Shown: piece after piece, positions 54,576 to 64,000 of the stretch
How the letters are laid out: every line of letters begins with the position of its first letter
How positions within the stretch are numbered: position 1 is the stretch's first letter
Assembly: GCA_020747015.1 (NCBI GenBank)
Contig: JAGTJM010000001.1
Location: 62,001 to 126,000, forward strand
DNA length: 64,000 nucleotides
Reading direction: 5' to 3'
DNA from: Pyrenochaeta sp. MPI-SDFR-AT-0127
Taxonomy: Eukaryota; Ascomycota; Dothideomycetes; Pleosporales; Cucurbitariaceae
Program-made: the position numbers and the translations under genes
Notes under the pieces: generated by a model
Database searches by the model: none
Seen by the model: only the letters and a program-made list of their open reading frames with translations
Told to the model about the DNA's origin: nothing

Positions 54576-55999
54576 ACTGATTGGAGACGATGCCTGCAGC
54601 TAAGAATGATCGAAGCGGCGTGACAGATTACTGCTAGAAATAGCTGGAGCTAGAAAGACACTCAACGAGGAAAGGGAGCTCGATCTCGTTCTTGCTGTCC
54701 ACATCCTGAGAGCCATGCCGGGATTATATACAATTTCAAGGGCGGGATGGTTTGAACAAGTCGTGATCTTCATGTCCCCAGGATAGCCCACGGTAGTTCC
54801 ACGGAGTATACACTTGGCGGTATACATGCCTTGCAAACTCAGCAATCGGGCCGACGACAGGTAACAATGGTCGCACAGGCTTGTCCATTCTAGTAATCTG
54901 ACCTGACGCTCAGTCTCATACTAACCGCATCTCTGCCTGGGAGACGCGCATCACCCTGAATACAAAGCGATCTTTGGTCTCGGTATGGGGCATCGGGGTG
55001 GAGTCTAGTGGATGTCAAAGCTTGGCGGAATTCTCCCCATGGCACCCCACGACACATCCAAGTCTAGTGAATTCGCTTGAGCTCCGTGGAGAAATTGTTG
55101 GAGACACCACTGATGTGAAAAAAGGTGTGGTTTTCTACACGTGAGTTGTGCGGTGTAAGACTTGCTGCTCAACTGATCCTGAGATCAGTATTGACAGCGC
55201 AGTCGGCGTGACATAGCTTCGAAGGTCTTCAATCATGATGACCGGTGCTGAAGACGATAGGTCCCACTACCTTGATGATGCAATGCTCCCAACATTTTGG
55301 GTGTGCATGTTTCGCCCATCGGTTTCTTGAAGGAGTAATGCGCTAGAAGGCCGGGAGAAGTCCTTCTTGCAGCATACCGTCCTCCAAAGAAATCGCGCAT
55401 TCTCTTAATGTGAAAGCCTCCGGTGCGACAAGCCTTATCGCGCGTCGAGGATGGTCGCCTCATGGTGGCCCAAGCGTCCATGATTTACCTTCAGATCCTT
55501 GGCTATCCAATTGAACCACTCGAGACCTATCCAGGATTGGTCTTGGTATACATGGTTGAACTTGATATTGAGGGCCAATGCCTACGGAAAGAATGTCGGA
55601 TAGTTGAGTGTCGACGAGTCATGAGGCATAAGCTGGTCCACCATGGGATCGTTGTCAACGCTGGGTTGCATTGGTTGTTGGACTGTGTCGACTCCTTGCC
55701 CTCATCCATTTCCTCACTACTCCAGAAACATAGCTTATGCTGGCGCGAAGCTAGTTCTGAAATCAGATCAAACATCATCAAGTTGCAGCGCTAGGAGATA
55801 GTCTGACATGGAGGAGGTAATATCCGCTCGCGGCGAACTCATATATGGTGGGGGCAGTCGTCAGCACGAAGACCATGAGGAATTGTTGAGAAGTGCAGGA
55901 ACGCAACATCAGTCTTCCATAAAGTCACCGGAAAGGCTCGAATTGAGAGTAGAGGACAACAGAGTGGGCTCTGAATCCTCAGTCTGGGCGGGGCAGGCC
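54576..55999. other. Intergenic, no gene assigned
   Basis: Open frames at 55423-55794 (plus) and 55233-55781 (minus) overlap and carry no family signature. Possibly degenerate coding DNA. Confidence 0.4.
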
Positions 56000-56731
56000 C
56001 TACGTCTCCAACATGTTCATTACCTGCTCTTGCCCAATCCTGTCAACACCCACAACACCCTGTAGTCTTTCAGCGACCTCCGTTACAAAGTCTCTCCCCA
56101 CATCCTCAACCCTCTTTCCTTCCACCCCCTCTTTCGAGAAGCTAGTCGTCCTCTTTCCCTCTAGTCCACACGCTACGATCCTGTCAAACCACCAGAGATC
56201 AGTGTTGATATTTAGACCAACCCCATGGCTTGTTATATTCCGTCTCATGTGCACACCAATGGCCGCTATTTTGTCGTTTGGAGTTGTCCATACGCCTGTG
56301 TTCTCCGTGGTCGTGGCGTTGATGCTGTACTTTGCGCATGTTGCTATCAGACTCTTCTCCAGTAAACAGACATAGGAACGCGGTGTGAGTCTATGCGTGC
56401 GTAGGTCGATGATCGAGTATGCGACAAGCTGGCCTGGGCCATGGAAGGTTGTCTGGCCACCTCTCATGGCTTCTACAAATTCTGCGCGGCCATACGCACG
56501 GAGAAACTCTTGCTGTTCTGCCGATATAGCGCCAACCTCTCTTCTTCCACAAGTATAAACAGGCCGAAATTGGGCGGTTATGATATGAGGTGGAGGAGCG
56601 GGTGCGTTGGAGGGTGGTTTCGAAGCCAAGAAGCGGGCGACAAGGGCCTCTTGAAGGCGTGCTGCCGTCGCGTAGGGAATGACACCTGGGAGGTGGACAT
56701 GGAGCAGCTTGTGCCGCACTGGGCTCGCCAT
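56000..56731 (-). CDS. LIP2: Mitochondrial lipoyl(octanoyl) transferase
   Basis: Transfers octanoyl from acyl-carrier protein to lipoyl domains, the first step in making protein-bound lipoate for pyruvate dehydrogenase and relatives. Single exon of 243 residues from the ATG of MASPVRHKLLHVHLPG. The LipB signature RGGQTTFHGPGQ is at 90-101, the active-site Lys at 154 in NDKIAAIGV, SHG at 168-170 and the catalytic Cys188 in ACGLEGKRTTSF. An obvious long mitochondrial presequence is missing; the basic start may suffice. Its start is 211 bases from that of POP7 on the other strand. Confidence 0.92.
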   Translation of the reverse strand: MASPVRHKLLHVHLPGVIPYATAARLQEALVARFLASKPPSNAPAPPPHIITAQFRPVYTCGRREVGAISAEQQEFLRAYGRAEFVEAMRGGQTTFHGPGQLVAYSIIDLRTHRLTPRSYVCLLEKSLIATCAKYSINATTTENTGVWTTPNDKIAAIGVHMRRNITSHGVGLNINTDLWWFDRIVACGLEGKRTTSFSKEGVEGKRVEDVGRDFVTEVAERLQGVVGVDRIGQEQVMNMLET

Positions 56732-56942
56732 TTTCGTTATTGCACGTCGTACATGGCCTGGGTGGATGGAGAAGTTAATAGACGGTCTGGACTACGGCGA
56801 GCTAAGTCGTCACTATTCCCGTGTGAACCCTTATCGATAACCCATAAATTTGGGACGCGACGCGACTTCATGACTCTGAACAACCCTTGAGCCCACTTAA
56901 GAAGCTAGTATTTGCTCAATTGATTACGGCACATATGAAAGT
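56732..56942. promoter_or_regulatory. Compact bidirectional promoter LIP2 / POP7
   Basis: Only 211 bases separate the two start codons on opposite strands, so the regulatory region must be shared. No unambiguous TATA box on either side. Confidence 0.6.
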
Positions 56943-57853
56943 ATGGCAGGACAAAAGCGAACAAGGAGCGGCCGGATCAAACAGCAGAATCCACCCCAGC
57001 TTTCCACCCCAGCAGCTACAGTGACGACGCAATCACCAGCCGATCCACAGGCCCAAGAGCCATCGAGCAAGTCCACTAAGCCACTAAGCATGTCACAAGA
57101 TCAGCAAAAGCAGAAGAAGCAGATGGCAGACGCAGAGAAAGAACACCACCTAGCGAAGCCAGACCAACAACCGACGCAATCGAAACCACACTCTACAAAC
57201 CACAAGAAACGGCAAAAGCTTCCTAAGCTTCCAGAGAGTACAGCTGCTCCCTCTTCCTAGCAAGAATTCCTCAGCTGACAAGTACACCAGATGCGACTAT
57301 ATCCAAGCGCCCCCTCCTCCACCCGGCCATCCCCACGCCCTTCGCCAGCTCCTCTTCCCCAAAAGTTCTCTACATTTCCGCCACCACGCCCTACATCCCC
57401 GCTCTAAAACGAATCCGCAAACTACTCACCGAAATAACAAAGCGCGAACAGCAAGCCTCGGCTGCTTGGCCACGAAGACAGAATGCTCGGAAGCCACCTG
57501 CGCCGAACGGAAGGCTTGCGCCCACGGATGTGGAGCGGGCAATTGCTGATGGTGCGAGGAAGGATGCTGAAGGAAGCAGAAGCGGTGGAAGAGGAGAGGC
57601 GGTTTATTTGAAAGCGACTGGGAGAGCGATTCCAAGAGCGCTGGAACTAGGCGTGCATTTCCAGAGCGAGGAGGATTGTTGGGTGAGAGTGGAGATGGGG
57701 AGCATCAAGGCCATTGACGATATCGAAGTTAGAGATACCCAGGCGGAAGAGGGAGATGGCGATAAAGCAATAGAGGCGAGAGACGAGGAGGATATACCAG
57801 AAACGAGGATACGAACGCTGAGCTCAATCACTGTTAGTGTCGGGTTGAAATGA
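56943..57853 (+). CDS. POP7: RNase P/MRP protein subunit POP7 (Rpp20, Alba fold)
   Basis: RNA-binding subunit of nuclear RNase P and RNase MRP. Exons 56943-57237 and 57291-57853, 285 residues. The first exon is a Gln/Pro/Lys-rich disordered head. The 53-base intron (GTACAG...ACCAG) joins LPKLPEN to ATISKRPLLHPAIPTPF. Alba-fold marks follow: KVLYISATTPYIPALKRIRKLL, then VYLKATGRAIPRALELGVHFQ and VRVEMGSIKAIDDIEV, corresponding to the family pattern of a Lys-x-x-Gly-Arg-Ala loop and the Gly-Ser-x-x-Ala-Ile-Asp-Asp strand. Two unspliced frames would give a false short protein plus a fragment. Confidence 0.88.
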
Positions 57854-58760
57854 GAAGCACAAGCACGACCAACTTGGAACAGAACTAGGAAAGCATTTTC
57901 AGATATTTCGATATTTCTAGATTCCAAGATTCCAAGATCAATTAACATCAATAACGGATGCCGCGTCACGAGGAGCAATGGGACAAGTACATTGATCAAG
58001 ATCAAATATGTATCATCGAAGTTCTCAAAAGTCCTCGCCCAGCCAAAAGAAACCCCTCAACTTGTGCCCTCGATGTTTCGATCCCCATCCATCTCATCAT
58101 CCAAGTTCCATACTGAAAAGAAGGGTAGTCATGTTACAAAGGAAAAGGGTCGCTTTCGCTTGCTAATACAGTGAATGTTGCGGACATATGTCCTTTGTGA
58201 TACCCCAGCCGGGGTCCTTTATAAAATCGATTAACGCCAATCAGAAAATGAGTTAAGCCTCCCCGAGGCTCCTCCAGTACGCCAGGAGCAGCCAGCAAAT
58301 TATGCAGGCCCAATGCGCCGTATGATGAACATCGATTCGACGCTAATGATGCCTAAGTTCGATAAGTCCAATCATGATGGGGCGCCCAGTGTTCGGTTCG
58401 TTGATAGCGTTGAGATGTACGGTGTCGTGTGCGGCCTTGTTGAAATGTTTGTTGTATGATGTAATTGCATCCCAAGGTGGCACCAACGACGTACAATGTA
58501 ATTCCATCAGCATGAAAGCTAGAACCGGCAACACGCCTTTAATGTTGCCCAGCTCATGCCTTCATGATGCGCCATAAGAGCCGAGGCGAAGTGTTCAATG
58601 TTCGCTTTGTTTTCGTGTCGACCGTCTGGAAGTCGTGATAGTATCCGCTTGTCCTTGTCCTATCCCGCATGCGGTCCTCTCCTTCGCCAAATCTCTCCTC
58701 CCCAGAAGCGGGCCCCTTTTGGGCGCTGTGTATTCGTAGAGTCGTCTACTATTCGCAGTC
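57854..58760. other. Convergent 3' intergenic region
   Basis: Between POP7 and the FHA gene. Contains a short ACCCC/GGGGT inverted repeat near 58203. No gene seen. Confidence 0.45.
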
Positions 58761-61023
58761 TCACCGCTCGACCTTTGGGTATTGATTGAGCATGGCCATG
58801 ACAGCAACACCGATGGCGACGACTGCGACAATGGCCCCAACAGGTCCGCCATGGTACATGAGATCGCGGTCGGGGTGTCGTGTAGCAAGTGCATTCGAGG
58901 TCTTCAGAGGCTGCTTAGTGCCGTTCATCTCCACAGGATGCCCATTTTGAACACTTGCTCTACGAAGCAGGCTGTCCGTGCCATCCTCATCGAGGTCCTT
59001 CTCACGAATGATTGTAATCTCGCCCTCTTCCGCCTCGTCACCATCCTCAGACCCATCGATGCCAGCATTGGCAATTTCTCTTACTATTTGGCTATCGCTT
59101 CGACTGCGCCGTCTAGCTTCCTTGCTGGCGGTCTTCGCGTTGTCCGTTCGGATAGTCTCGATCATCTCTGCCAAGCTCTTGCGGTCAGCTTCTGCAGTCT
59201 CAGCCCGTTCACGGTAACGCTCCATCTGTTGCTTCATCTCATTCATTTCAGAAACCATCAGCTCAAGACGCTGTTGCAGGCGAGCGGTGGTGTTCTCTGC
59301 ACTGCCGGGTGATGCAGAACCATTCTCCAAGCCAGTGGTTTCTTCTTGTTCAGGCTCGCCACCTTCGGAACTGTGGATATGTCCATTAGCAAGCGCAGGT
59401 TCCGGCTCCTCGGGCTCCTTGATTGACTCGCGCTCCAGTCGGTTCGCGCGTTCCTCCGCATCTTCTCTCGCACGGCGTTCTTCGTTCAACAGAGCTTCTA
59501 AATCTCGCAATCGAATGCCCTGTGATTCTATCTCCTTCTTTGCACTTGTCAAGGCCTCGGTGAGGGAAGACATTTGTGTATCTGACCGCACAGGCGATGC
59601 TGTCTTTGGGCGCTCGGTATCCGATCTCCTTAGGGATGATGCAACATCAGGTTTCTCGGGCAAGGGCTGTTGTGGCGGTGGAGCCGGGGGATCAGAGAAT
59701 CGTGCTTTCAAGTTGATGTCCTTGATCGGTGAGATCTTGACCGAATTGATAGGAGATGCCCTCGCTGGCTCCTTCTTGGGGTCTGCGGATAGTATAGCGT
59801 TGATGTACTGATGTGTTTGCTGGAGCTCATGTGACTGTTGCTTGGCAGCTTTGATTTCAGCCTGATGACATTAGTTCGCTGAAGTTCATGTCGAATATGC
59901 ATCGACTTACATTGAGCTGTTTCACCACTTGTTCCATTGTCACAGGTTGTAGCCAGAAAGTAGGGTGTCGCGGCTGTTGCAGGCCGTTGTTATAGTTGGC
60001 AACTGCCGCTGGCCCTTGGAGACGTTGTCCGTTCATCGAGCCTTGACTGGGTGTGCGACCGCGCATGTTAGCAAGCTGTTGCTGTCCACCCGGCCCCATC
60101 ATATTCGATAACTGAGAACTCTCAAGTTCACCAAAATTGAGGTCGATCATCTCACTGCTTGTCCTAGCATATATGCCTGCATGTTCGACGCGAGCGGCGA
60201 CCTTGTGATGTACGATTGTCTTCTGATCTTCGCTGACAATATCGATACCAAGCTCCAACATGTCCTGTTCCCGAAGCTCGTGTGGATCAGAGTCTCGATT
60301 CTCCTGTGATAGCCGCGCGCCATTGACGAAAGTCCCATTTGATGATTTGACGTCTCGTATCCAGATCTTGCCGTTTCGATCTGCCCACACCTCAGCGTGT
60401 TGCCTTGATAGGACTTTGGAGTCGAAGTATCCGTTGAGTGGCGTTGGTATCGTCTTGTTGTTGGTCTGTCGGCCGATGCGGAGGACATCGGGAAAGAAAG
60501 GGACCGTGATGGTCTTCCGTTCAAAGGTACCATTCATAGGGACAAGATGCAGCACAGCGGTGCTCTCCTGGCCCTGTGCTCGGGGCACGCCGTTTTGTTG
60601 CTGCGCTTGCACGGCACCATTGTGCTGTGAGGGCACCATGGCGGAAGGCGCCTGTAAAGCGCTCATGGCAGAGGCTGCTGAGGCACCGGGCCCTACAGAT
60701 GCGATGGGCTGTGGGCGGGCTGTTGATATTCCTGCGATGGGCTCAGTCTTGGTTGCCGGCCATAGTCCTTTTGGCGTCTTTGTTTTGCGGGCTGCCCAAG
60801 CAGATGCTTCACTGCCGTTCGAGGGCGCGACGCTGTTGGCCTGTGATGAGGATGCCGATATTGTCGAGGTGGCCGACGCCTGTGATGACAGACTTGAGGA
60901 TGAGTTGGAGCGTTGGGCGCTTTTTCGGGGCATGAACAGCGCACCGCCGTTGGGGACACCCTCAGCGCTCCATGCCTGACGGTTGATGTTCTGAAAAGTG
61001 ACGGGGGGAGCGACTGCCGTCAT
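58761..61023 (-). CDS. Tail-anchored FHA-coiled-coil protein (SLMAP / Far9-Far10 / PRO45 type)
   Basis: Likely the FHA subunit of the STRIPAK complex, which anchors the phosphatase/kinase assembly to nuclear envelope or ER membranes. Exons 59911-61023 and 58761-59861, 737 residues. A Ser/Ala-rich head (1-150) precedes the FHA domain (about 157-255), with the phosphothreonine-binding positions Gly184-Arg185, SRQH (206-209) and SSNGTFVNG (227-235). A middle Pro-rich stretch is followed by coiled coils (LTSAKKEIESQGIRLRDLEA, ERRAREDAEERANRLE, MNEMKQQMERYRERAETAEA). A C-terminal hydrophobic segment (GAIVAVVAIGVAVMAML) with a few trailing residues is a typical tail anchor. That order is the hallmark of SLMAP-like proteins. 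Confidence 0.87.
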
Positions 61024-61971
61024 TTGCGAGGAGGTGGATGTGGAAGGAATGTGATGTTTTCAGGATCCTGCCGTCACTTTTCTGCCACGATTCCCGTGTT
61101 CTTGGCTCCTGGCAGCGCGTTCACAGCGTGGCAGCCCCAAATGCGATCAACAACAGCAGGGACAATCGGCGGCTCGCTCACACACTCATGCGTCGCGGCG
61201 AAATGTGGTATCTGGGCGGTGCAGCGGGTGGGAAGACGACGATTCGCGCAGTCGTCGGCTGTCGTGTGTTGTTCGTGGGAGCCCGTGCGACGTCAGGGTG
61301 AAGCCGGCGCTACAGAACGGCGCAGAGCACGGCAGCAGGGCCTAGAGGATGGATAGAGGGCGATAGGGGCCGCTGATCGGGCTATTCGATGGGTGGTGGT
61401 GGGCAGTGCGGATGGTCCAAGATTCGAGGAGCGGAGGAGTCGCTGTCGGGCCTTCCACGGGTGTTTCCACTGCTGCAATGCTGACTGGCCAGATGTGCGA
61501 GGTCAGAGGCGTGATATGGACGGCGACGATGAGGCAGCACGGGTATGGGGTCACTTTGAAACAAGACAGTTGCTCGGCGATGGATGTACTAGAATGCGCG
61601 ACGAAAAGCGGTGCTTGAAACTATTCGCTTCATTCCTGCGGCGCAGTGGATGGGCAGTTATAGTCACGTGCTCTCGTTGGCAAGCGCCCTACGTCAGACG
61701 TAGAGACTCTCCAAATCGGTGAACGACATGTATGCCAGAAGCGACTAGACAGGAATCCTGCTGCAGGGTCTGACATTTGCGCCCAGTACATGGCATATCA
61801 AGGGTCATAGGCATATGCATCCATGGTTGTGCTGCCCCAGACTTGTGGTGTTGCTTACCTTGGCGCCGTGCACGAGCCGCGGCAGCTTGGGAGTGGGACA
61901 AACGAGCTCTCTGGGCTGCTGTTTTCACTGCGCAATTGCCTTACCATTAGACTTGTACTAGATTTGTCAAG
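61024..61971. promoter_or_regulatory. Divergent intergenic region FHA gene / MGR2
   Basis: About 950 bases between two start codons on opposite strands, with overlapping GC-rich chance frames only. Confidence 0.45.
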
Positions 61972-62522
61972 ATGCCAGTGCCGGTTGGATCTATGCCTCA
62001 AGGGGCGCGTGGCCCTTCCACTCTTGACAAGCGTACGGTACTGCGACTCGCAGCATATAGGTGAATGCTAACAGCATGCAGTGAAGATGGGCGGCATGAT
62101 GGGTGGATGTACGTCAGAGATGATTGAAAGCAGGCCGGTGTAACCATATCTGACCATTTGAACAGCCGTCGGGCTCATCATTGGCTTTATATTTGGTGCG
62201 TATCCGTCGCAAGGCTTCTCTGAAGCGGCTCTGACGGGAGTAGGCTTCACAAATATTGTCCGCTTCGGCCCAGGGCCAAACGGGATGCTACGAACACTGG
62301 GGCAATACATGATGGGTTCTGCCGCGACTTTTGGGTACGAATAACTACTACCATTCAACTGCACTGCTTACTTAGAGGGTCAGCTTCTTCATGGCCATTG
62401 GCACCACGATTCGAACAGACAGCTCTCCTATTGCTACCGAAGCATTCAACAGGATCAATCGACGGCCGATGATCTTGTCACGGCAATACCACCCATACAA
62501 CGCTCGTGACGAGAAGAATTAG
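61972..62522 (+). CDS. MGR2: TIM23-associated protein Mgr2 (ROMO1 family)
   Basis: Small mitochondrial inner-membrane protein that gates lateral release from the TIM23 translocase. Five exons: 61972-62032, 62082-62108, 62166-62195, 62244-62334, 62384-62522; 115 residues. The product begins MPVPVGSMPQGARGPST, then KMGGMMGGSVGLIIGFIFGG (first membrane helix with glycine motifs), VRFGPGPNGMLRTLGQYMMG, SAATFGFFMAIGTTIR (second helix) and a basic tail ending ARDEKN. All phases close and each junction restores a family residue. The two middle exons are only 27 and 30 bases. No frame of more than about 40 codons exposes this gene, so it is easily missed. Confidence 0.92.
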
Positions 62523-63832
62523 GTGCCGAATTGAAGGGGACTGATCGGAGTGGTCAAAACCTGGGTCTCATCAAGACTGTACAACAGCATTGAAGCATTC
62601 ATGAATTAGGACTTGTATATATAGCAAAAGGATGAATACAGTGGAAAGTGTGAGCCACGATCTTGCACTGACAGGCGCATGATAGTTGGTAGATGTTTAC
62701 TGTATGTGGCTATCATTGACGGACTCTTACCTATAGAAGCTATTTCCATGGATCGTCCTGAAAATTATACCACAACTTTCTCATCCCAAATCTTTGGATT
62801 TTACTGTTCTAAAACTGCTTCCTCGCTCTTTGGTGCTGCATTTCCACAAAACCTTATTGCTTCTTCACGCACAGAGAAACGATCCCATTCGTGACTACCT
62901 ACGTTTATAGCAAACAAACGCATGTTCCGAACAAGGGTCAACCGCCTGTACAGACTTATCACGCCCAACCATCACTTGAGCGCTGTGGCGACGGTTGTGT
63001 GCAAGACGTCAGTGGTCTAAGCGGAGCAGAAGCAAGTGTACGGATGGTTCCCCGGGAAAGGAAATTCGACGCCTTATTATGAGAGGTTCTGTGATCATAG
63101 TCCTCACACGCACTAAGTAAGCGCATTTTCAGTGCTGGAGCTTCAAGCAAACTGACGAGAACAACGCGGTTTCACTAACAGGCACTTGGTGATGGCCAGA
63201 ATTCGGACTTCTTCCCACCATACCGAAGATAAATTGAATAGAGGGTTAGTGTTTCAGGCAAACCAACTTCTTCAGTCCAGTGCAGATGTATGCAGCGAGT
63301 GACTGCGCGATTCATCGCTCGTTCGTTTCAGTGGATGGCTTCTCAATCGCAGGTTGTCCCTCCTGACGTGTACATATCATTTCATCTCTCCTCGCATAAT
63401 GGTTGACCTCCTATTGGAACACGCTGGACGCATGCAATACGTATGTAAATTGGGTTTTCTACTTATATTACCTTTGCGTTCATGTATTGATGGCTTGGTG
63501 AAACAAAATGGATATCAAACTCGAAGGAACGAGATATTCCATCCTAAAATAGATTAGCGTCTTGGCTTAAGTCAGTGCTCCGACTGTCTCACCCACTGCG
63601 CATTGTCTCAACTCCAGCGATTCCATCGACCGTCGACTCTTCCACGGCAATCAACACTCTCTTCGTGCTCTATTCCAACTCAGCGACGCAAACTCAAAGC
63701 TCAGCTAATCACTTGCGCCTACAGCGGCTACCCCAGTGCTCTATTCCTACAGAGCGGCGCGCCCCCTGCTCGTGTCGCGTCCGAAACCGTCAAACGCTTT
63801 ACCACGAATTGTCGACAAATACACGCGCAACA
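62523..63832. other. Intergenic, no gene seen
   Basis: Between MGR2 and the last gene. Short frames only. Confidence 0.45.
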
Positions 63833-64000
63833 ATGCCGGACTACGCAAAAATGAAGAATGCCGACCTTGAGGCGCTTCTCAAGGAGCGCGGCCTACCTCA
63901 CGCCGGAAAGAAGGCCGATATGGTTGAACGCCTCCAAAAAGATGACGAGAAAGCTGCTGCATCCATATCGAAGCCCGCCAACGCTGAAGACGAAATTGAC
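63833..64000 (+). CDS. SAP-domain protein, THO1/SARNP-like (5' part, runs off the window)
   Basis: The first 56 codons are present, from CAACAATGCCGG. MPDYAKMKNADLEALLKERG is followed by GKKADMVERLQKD, the helix-loop-helix of a SAP domain (DNA/RNA-binding) placed right at the N-terminus, as in yeast Tho1 and human SARNP, which act in mRNP assembly and export. The conserved Leu-x-x-Leu-Leu-x-x-Arg-Gly-Leu and Lys-x-x-Leu/Met-x-x-Arg-Leu pattern is complete. The rest of the gene lies beyond 64000, so the assignment rests on this domain and its position. Confidence 0.75.
   Translation, partial: MPDYAKMKNADLEALLKERGLPHAGKKADMVERLQKDDEKAAASISKPANAEDEID

Noticed and set aside
1..64000. tRNA, rRNA, CRISPR arrays and complete transposons
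   Set aside because: No box B/T-arm pattern, rRNA core, spaced direct-repeat array or transposase signature was seen on reading both strands; a covariance-model scan was not possible.

Overview
The window is nuclear DNA from a filamentous ascomycete, most likely a Dothideomycete of the Pleosporales type. Signs of this are many short GT-AG introns (about 49-70 nt, often with a CTAAC/CTGAC branch site), intron-split housekeeping genes of fungal type (ISD11, MGR2, POP7, PMT2, SF3a subunit 1, LIP2), a HET-NB-ARC-TPR receptor, and secreted plant cell-wall enzymes (AA9, PL4) with an intracellular GH105. I do not name a species. Exon joins were read by hand from frame, splice consensus and family expectation, so all multi-exon coordinates are predictions.

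Layout. 0.7-5.7 kb: a complete AA9 lytic polysaccharide monooxygenase and a convergent GH105 hydrolase. Between them lie two AA9 fragments and a stranded 27-base piece of a second GH105 3' end. They look like the remains of a tandemly duplicated AA9/GH105 pair, and an intact AIM9-like phosphotransferase gene now sits inside the broken AA9 copy. 6.9-10.5 kb: an allantoate/vitamin-type MFS transporter convergent with an M20 amidohydrolase. 11.2-20.7 kb: a housekeeping block with a low-complexity nuclear-type protein, ISD11, SF3a subunit 1 and PMT2. 21.8-27.8 kb: a doubtful small ORF, a class II aldolase-fold enzyme and a PL4 rhamnogalacturonan lyase.

27.8-35.3 kb is gene-poor, with one small orphan gene at 31.7 kb. 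35.3-42.5 kb: a standalone LigD-type phosphoesterase-domain protein, a Baeyer-Villiger monooxygenase, a 417-residue orphan ending in a CaaX-like tail, and an F-box protein. 43.5-51.7 kb: an accessory block, all on the minus strand, with a HET-NB-ARC-TPR receptor, an orphan membrane protein and a membrane-anchored esterase, next to an AT-rich stretch. 53.0-64.0 kb: a FucP-type sugar transporter, then a second housekeeping block (LIP2 and POP7 divergent over 211 bp; a tail-anchored FHA protein of the STRIPAK type; MGR2 with microexons; the start of a SAP-domain THO1-like gene).

Functionally, PL4 and GH105 act in sequence in rhamnogalacturonan-I breakdown, while the rest of the carbohydrate set is a single LPMO. 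The mitochondrial genes (ISD11, LIP2, MGR2, possibly AIM9-like) are scattered and not an operon. The least ordinary features are the decayed AA9/GH105 duplication, the receptor with seven exact 42-residue repeats, and the microexon structure of MGR2.
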